Assembly: GCA_023143375.1 (NCBI GenBank)
Contig: JAGLHQ010000258.1
Coordinates: 1-33,460 of the forward strand
Origin: Planctomycetota bacterium
GTDB taxonomy: Bacteria > Planctomycetota > Phycisphaerae > Sedimentisphaerales > Anaerohalosphaeraceae
Direction of reading: 5' to 3'
DNA length: 33,460 nucleotides
Positions within the stretch are counted from its first letter, which is position 1; each line of letters begins with the position of its first letter. The notes under the pieces were generated by a model. The model was not told where the DNA came from. It was given only the letters and a program-made list of their open reading frames with translations, and ran no database searches. Below are positions 28,848 through 33,460 of this stretch, piece after piece. The translations under genes and the position numbers were made by a program.

Positions 28848-30398
28848 ATGAATATGAATCGACGTGACTTTTTGAAGAAAACGGCTTTGGCCTCAGCAGC
28901 ACTGTGCGCCCTACCGATTACAGGTTGCGAGCAGAACAGCCCTAAAAAACCTAACATTATTGTAATTCTTGCCGACGACCTTGGCTACGGAGATGTCAGC
29001 TGCTATGGAGCAACCGAAATTAACACTCCCAATTTAGATAAACTTGCCGACAATGGAATTCGTTTTACACAAGGCTACTGTACTTCGGCTACATGCACAC
29101 CATCGCGTTATGGCTTATTAACAGGACAGTACCCATGGAAAAATAAAAGAGCACATATTTTACCCGGCGACGCCCCTCTTATTATGAAACCGGGCATGAC
29201 AACTATTCCATCAATGTTAAAGAAAGGCGGGTATAGCACAGGTGTTGTTGGAAAGTGGCATCTGGGCATGGGAAATGGAAATGTCAATTGGAACAAAACG
29301 GTCTCTCCTGGAGCAAATGATGTTGGTTTTGAATACTCATACTTGTTAGCTGCAACCCAGGACAGAGTACCTACCGTTATCTTAGAAAATCAAAAGGTTG
29401 TTGGTTTAACCGCTGACGATCCTATCGAAGTTAGCTACAAAAAGAATTTTCAAGGGGAACCTACTGGTCGCGATAATCCTGAATTACTTAAACTACACCC
29501 TAGTCACGGCCACGACATGAGTGTTCATAATGGAATATCTCGCATAGGATATCAACGCGGCGGTAAATCTGCATTATGGGTCGATGAAAATTTAGCCGAT
29601 GTTTTTACAAACAAAGCTAAAAAGTATATTAATGATCACAAAGACGATCCTTTCTTCTTATATTTCGCACTGCATCAGCCTCATGTGCCTCGCACACCAC
29701 ATGCTCGTTTTGTTGGTAGATCGGGTATGGGACCGCGTGGAGATGCAATTATTGAAGCAGACTGGTGCGTTGGCGAAATAGTAAAGGAGCTCAAAAAGCT
29801 TAAGCTGGACAAAAACACACTAATTGTATTTAGCAGCGATAACGGACCGGTTGTTGACGACGGTTACAAAGATCAAGCGGTGGAAAAACTTGGAAAGCAT
29901 ACTCCAGCAGGACCGCTTCGCGGTGGAAAATACAGCCTGTTTGATGCCGGCACCCGAGTACCCTTTATTGTAAGCTGGCCCGGAACCATAAAACCGGATA
30001 CATCCGACGCACTTGTTTGCCAGATTGACCTACTCGCATCTTTTGCTAAACTAACAGGTCAAACTGTTACAGAAGGCGCAGATGACAGTAAGGACCTTCT
30101 TGAGGTCTTAACTGGCAAATCAACCAAAGGTCGTCAGCAACTTATTCTCGAAGCGAGGGGCTACACCTGCATGCGAACTACGGATTGGTATTTCATTCCT
30201 CCGCACGGTGGCGCCAGGATAAATAAGCAAGTTAATATTGAACTCGGCAACCTTCCTAAAAATCAACTTTACAATATTAATAATGACATAGGTCAGCTTA
30301 TAAATTTAGCTAAAGATCACCCACAAATTGTTAATGAATTAGAAGCACAATATAAAAAAGTAATGGGCCAGTTTTATAAACCATTCATGAAGAAATAA
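28848..30398 (+). CDS. Sulfatase (formylglycine type), Tat/lipoprotein-like signal
   Basis: The track starts at a TTG at 28836; the ATG at 28848 (MNMNRRDFLKKTALASAALCALPITGC) is more likely. PNIIVILADDLGYGDVSCYG; C-T-P-S-R motif. Confidence 0.93.
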   Translation: MNMNRRDFLKKTALASAALCALPITGCEQNSPKKPNIIVILADDLGYGDVSCYGATEINTPNLDKLADNGIRFTQGYCTSATCTPSRYGLLTGQYPWKNKRAHILPGDAPLIMKPGMTTIPSMLKKGGYSTGVVGKWHLGMGNGNVNWNKTVSPGANDVGFEYSYLLAATQDRVPTVILENQKVVGLTADDPIEVSYKKNFQGEPTGRDNPELLKLHPSHGHDMSVHNGISRIGYQRGGKSALWVDENLADVFTNKAKKYINDHKDDPFFLYFALHQPHVPRTPHARFVGRSGMGPRGDAIIEADWCVGEIVKELKKLKLDKNTLIVFSSDNGPVVDDGYKDQAVEKLGKHTPAGPLRGGKYSLFDAGTRVPFIVSWPGTIKPDTSDALVCQIDLLASFAKLTGQTVTEGADDSKDLLEVLTGKSTKGRQQLILEARGYTCMRTTDWYFIPPHGGARINKQVNIELGNLPKNQLYNINNDIGQLINLAKDHPQIVNELEAQYKKVMGQFYKPFMKK

Positions 30399-30452
30399 AT
30401 TTAGATTTGTATTCTCCAGAAGGTTACATTTGAAATATTATAAGGAGTTGTA

Positions 30453-32927
30453 ATGTTTAAGTCTTTATATACTACTGTTGGTATGTTTGTAATTTCATTA
30501 GCGCGTCTAAACGCTGCACCTATACCTGACATTGATTTCAATGACAATTGGCAGTTCCACTATGGCAAAGTTAACGATGGGCAATCATTTGACCTTGACG
30601 ATTCGCATTGGCGTAAAGTTGATCTGCCGCATGATTGGGCGATAGAAGGGCCTTTCGATGTCAAGTATAACGCCAGAACCGGAGGACTCCCGGTACATGG
30701 GACCGGATGGTATCGAAAGTCTTTTGAAGTACCTCCGGAATGGGAAGACAAAAAGATCTCTGTTGAATTTGATGGAGCTATGGCAAATGCGCATGTCTGG
30801 GTAAATGGTAATTTCGTAGGGAATAGACCATATGGCTACATTGGTTTTGAGTTTGACATCACCGATAAAATCGAATTTGGAAAAACTAATGTCATTGCTG
30901 TGCGTTTGACCCCGGAAGACCTGGCAATGAGATGGTATCCTGGTGCTGGATTATATAGAAATGTCAAACTCAAAGTCAAAAACCAACTGCATATCCCGCA
31001 ATGGGGAACTTTTATAACCACTCCTACGGTAACAAAAAAAGAGGCCACCGTAAATATTTCTACAACTATTCGAAATGATTTTAAATCTTCTACCAAGGCA
31101 AAACTTGTTACCTTACTGGTAGATACCAATGGAAAAACAGTCTCTAAGGACTCGCTCGAATTAAAAATTAACAGCCTCAAGTCTAAAAATATCGAGCAGT
31201 CCTTTAGAATTAAATCTCCCAGTTTGTGGGACATCGGAAAACCAAATCTATACAAAGCTGTTAGTCAGGTTTGGATAGGCCGAGATCAAGTCGATAATTA
31301 CGAAACCCAATTTGGCATACGCTCAGTGGTTATTGATCCTCAAGGCGTTTCGATCAATGGCAGAAAAATACGTCTTAAAGGCGTATGTATGCATCATGAC
31401 CTTGGCCCGTTAGGTGCCGCAGTAAACTATCGAGCCACAGAGAGGCAAATGCAGATTATGCAAAGCATGGGTGTAAACTCATTGCGCACCAGCCACAACC
31501 CCCCATCCCCTGAAATGCTTCAGGTATGTGATCGCCTGGGGATTTTGGTTATCGTCGAAGCATTTGATGAGTGGCGAATGGCAAAAGTCCCTAATGGATA
31601 TCACAAATACTTTGACCAATGGCATGAAAAAGATCTTCGCGATATGATCAGAAGGGACCGAAACCATCCATCGGTATTTATGTGGAGCATAGGCAACGAA
31701 ATTCTTGAGCAGGGCCAAAAGGATGGTTGGAAGTTAACCAAGCACCTTACGGAGATTTGTCATCAGGAAGATACTACTAGACCAAACACAATCGGGTTCA
31801 ATTATTACCCGGCTCCCTTTAAGAACAAATTGGCCGATTATGTAGATGTGGTAGGAATGAATTACTGGCCGGTCAAATATGCAGAAATTAAAGAACGCAA
31901 TCCTGATATAATTCTTTATGGTTCAGAGACTTCTTCTCAGACCAGCAGCCGCGGAATCTACCACCTTCCATGGTCACCGGATGAGCAACATGAAACAAAT
32001 CAAGTATCCAGCTACGATGTCATTTCAGGCCCTCCCTGGGCTTATGCGCCGGATATAGAATTTGATTTACAGCAGGCAACCCCCTCTCTTTTAGGGGAAT
32101 ATATATGGACTGGATTTGATTATTTGGGTGAACCAACTCCATATGGCGGCCGCGACAATTCTACTAATGGATATTGGAACGACGACTGGCCCTCCAGGTC
32201 ATCATACTTTGCTCCAGTGGATTTGTGTGGTTTTCCGAAGGACCGTTTCTACCTCTATCAAAGCCAATGGACCGAAGAACCCATGGTACACCTTTTACCG
32301 CACTGGAATTGGGAAGGCAAAGAGGGAGAAAACATCCCCGTGGTGGTCTACACAAATTGCGAGGAGGTTGAGTTATTTGTAAATGGAAAATCCGTCGGCA
32401 AGAAAACCAAAGGAGTCGACACGACCACATTTATTGCTGAGTTTTACAGCTTCAAAAAAGGCCCGTACGAATCAAAATATCGCCTGGCATGGCAAGTACC
32501 CTACGAACCCGGCTCTATTAAAGCTGTAGCATACAAAAATGGTAAAATTGCAGCAACCAAAAAGATCACCACAGCAGGTGCACCAGCAAAAATAGAACTT
32601 ACCGCAGACCGCTCAATAATTAGTGCTGATGGCAAAGATTTGTCCTTTATTACCGCACGCATACTGGATGCTGAAGGAAACTTCTGTCCAATGGCTGACA
32701 ACATGGTAAGTTTTAATGTAAAAGGTAATGCAGATATTATTGCTGTAGGCAACGGCGACCCGACTACGACAACATCTTATCAAGCAGATGAACGAGCCGC
32801 TTTCAATGGAATGTGCCTGGCCATCATCCGTTCCCAAAACACTAAAGAAACCGTCTGCATTACAGCGACTTCGGATAAATTAAAGGCATCTACGATTAAC
32901 ATTCTTTGTCAACAAACGAAACGCTAA
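30453..32927 (+). CDS. GH2 family beta-galactosidase-like glycoside hydrolase
   Basis: Signal peptide; VDLPHDWAIEGPF; GTGWYRKSFEVP; GVCMHHDLGPLGAAVN; LRTSHNPPSPEMLQVCDRLGILVIVEAFDEWRM; MWSIGNEILEQ; YGSETSS. AAGGAGTTGTA-ATG start. Confidence 0.93.
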   Translation: MFKSLYTTVGMFVISLARLNAAPIPDIDFNDNWQFHYGKVNDGQSFDLDDSHWRKVDLPHDWAIEGPFDVKYNARTGGLPVHGTGWYRKSFEVPPEWEDKKISVEFDGAMANAHVWVNGNFVGNRPYGYIGFEFDITDKIEFGKTNVIAVRLTPEDLAMRWYPGAGLYRNVKLKVKNQLHIPQWGTFITTPTVTKKEATVNISTTIRNDFKSSTKAKLVTLLVDTNGKTVSKDSLELKINSLKSKNIEQSFRIKSPSLWDIGKPNLYKAVSQVWIGRDQVDNYETQFGIRSVVIDPQGVSINGRKIRLKGVCMHHDLGPLGAAVNYRATERQMQIMQSMGVNSLRTSHNPPSPEMLQVCDRLGILVIVEAFDEWRMAKVPNGYHKYFDQWHEKDLRDMIRRDRNHPSVFMWSIGNEILEQGQKDGWKLTKHLTEICHQEDTTRPNTIGFNYYPAPFKNKLADYVDVVGMNYWPVKYAEIKERNPDIILYGSETSSQTSSRGIYHLPWSPDEQHETNQVSSYDVISGPPWAYAPDIEFDLQQATPSLLGEYIWTGFDYLGEPTPYGGRDNSTNGYWNDDWPSRSSYFAPVDLCGFPKDRFYLYQSQWTEEPMVHLLPHWNWEGKEGENIPVVVYTNCEEVELFVNGKSVGKKTKGVDTTTFIAEFYSFKKGPYESKYRLAWQVPYEPGSIKAVAYKNGKIAATKKITTAGAPAKIELTADRSIISADGKDLSFITARILDAEGNFCPMADNMVSFNVKGNADIIAVGNGDPTTTTSYQADERAAFNGMCLAIIRSQNTKETVCITATSDKLKASTINILCQQTKR

Positions 32928-32935
32928 ACAGATGG

Positions 32936-33046
32936 TGGACACTTGTTGAGGGGTTATAACGCCCCAATTTACAAGGAGTGTCCGAAATGGCGAAGCACCG
33001 ATGCTACAGCAAAGAGTTTAAATTGCAAACCTATTACTTCCTATAA
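32936..33046 (+). mobile_element. 5' fragment of an IS3-family element (terminal sequence plus start of orfA)
   Basis: TGGACACTTGTTGAGGGGTTATAACGCCCC precedes AAGGAGTGTCCGAA-ATG; MAKHRCYSKEFKLQ is the IS3-type OrfA N-terminus, lost after 14 codons (ORF 32987-33046). Confidence 0.7.
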
Positions 33047-33199
33047 AACTGATCGCAATAACGTAAAACCAGCGTAAATCACTTTCAAAAAGCTGGGTGT
33101 GTTCATTTAACTGTGTAAACGGTCATAACGATTTTTAGCAGTTTACACTTCTGCCTTGATTTTTAAACTGTCTTTGTCAATACCCCTTTTTTTGAACAG

Positions 33200-33460
33200 T
33201 TATAATTGGAGAGTCTCACACTTACTTAGCTGTTTTTCCCCTTTTGGCCCTTCACCCAGAACCGCAGGGGTGAAAGGGGGAAAACAGCGGGCATACTCAA
33301 CCGGGCTTTTACCGCTTAGCGAGTCATGGCCTCGATCATAATTGTATTCGATCAGCCATTCGCTTGTCAGTTCTCTGACCTGATGCAAACTTGCAAAAGC
33401 GTACATATCTAAAATGTCCTCACGATAGCTGCGATTAAAACGTTCAACGTAACTGTTCTG
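33200..33460 (-). mobile_element. 3' part of IS3-family transposase OrfB (runs off the window edge)
   Basis: Reading continues upstream of the listed Met to the window edge: [57 protein letters not shown], the typical IS3 integrase C-terminus. Confidence 0.88.

Noticed and set aside
1-33460. CRISPR arrays, tRNA and rRNA genes
   Set aside because: No regularly spaced short repeats and no cloverleaf or rRNA signatures seen by eye.

Overview
The window reads as a complete carbohydrate-degradation locus, most likely for a sulfated agar- or porphyran-type galactan. It probably comes from a Planctomycetota/Phycisphaerae-like bacterium; I infer this from the PEP-CTERM protein, dockerin-like tails, Planctomycete-style pseudopilin and sulfatase richness. 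It encodes two GH86-like agarases/porphyranases, one GH2 beta-galactosidase-like enzyme, four formylglycine sulfatases, two right-handed beta-helix proteins (one with CBM6-like, CBM-like and dockerin modules), one cytoplasmic five-bladed-propeller (GH43/GH117-like) enzyme, one SGNH hydrolase, one SSS-type symporter and one XylR/AraC-type regulator. It also encodes a PEP-CTERM protein, a pseudopilin-like protein and a 1.27-kaa secreted protein with four internal repeats. Transposase fragments bound both sides: IS256-type on the left, IS3-type on the right. The main discovery is a shared promoter architecture. Six promoters carry a direct repeat of a GnCGnn(W)(W)nnGAGG-like half-site at exactly 21-bp spacing (one distal half is degenerate), followed 23-24 nt later by a TACAAT/TATAAT-like -10. 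These fit operators of the locus-encoded XylR-type activator. They place the PEP-CTERM, pseudopilin and giant repeat proteins in the same predicted regulon as the sulfatases and glycosidases. The regulator gene may also start at a rare ATT codon.
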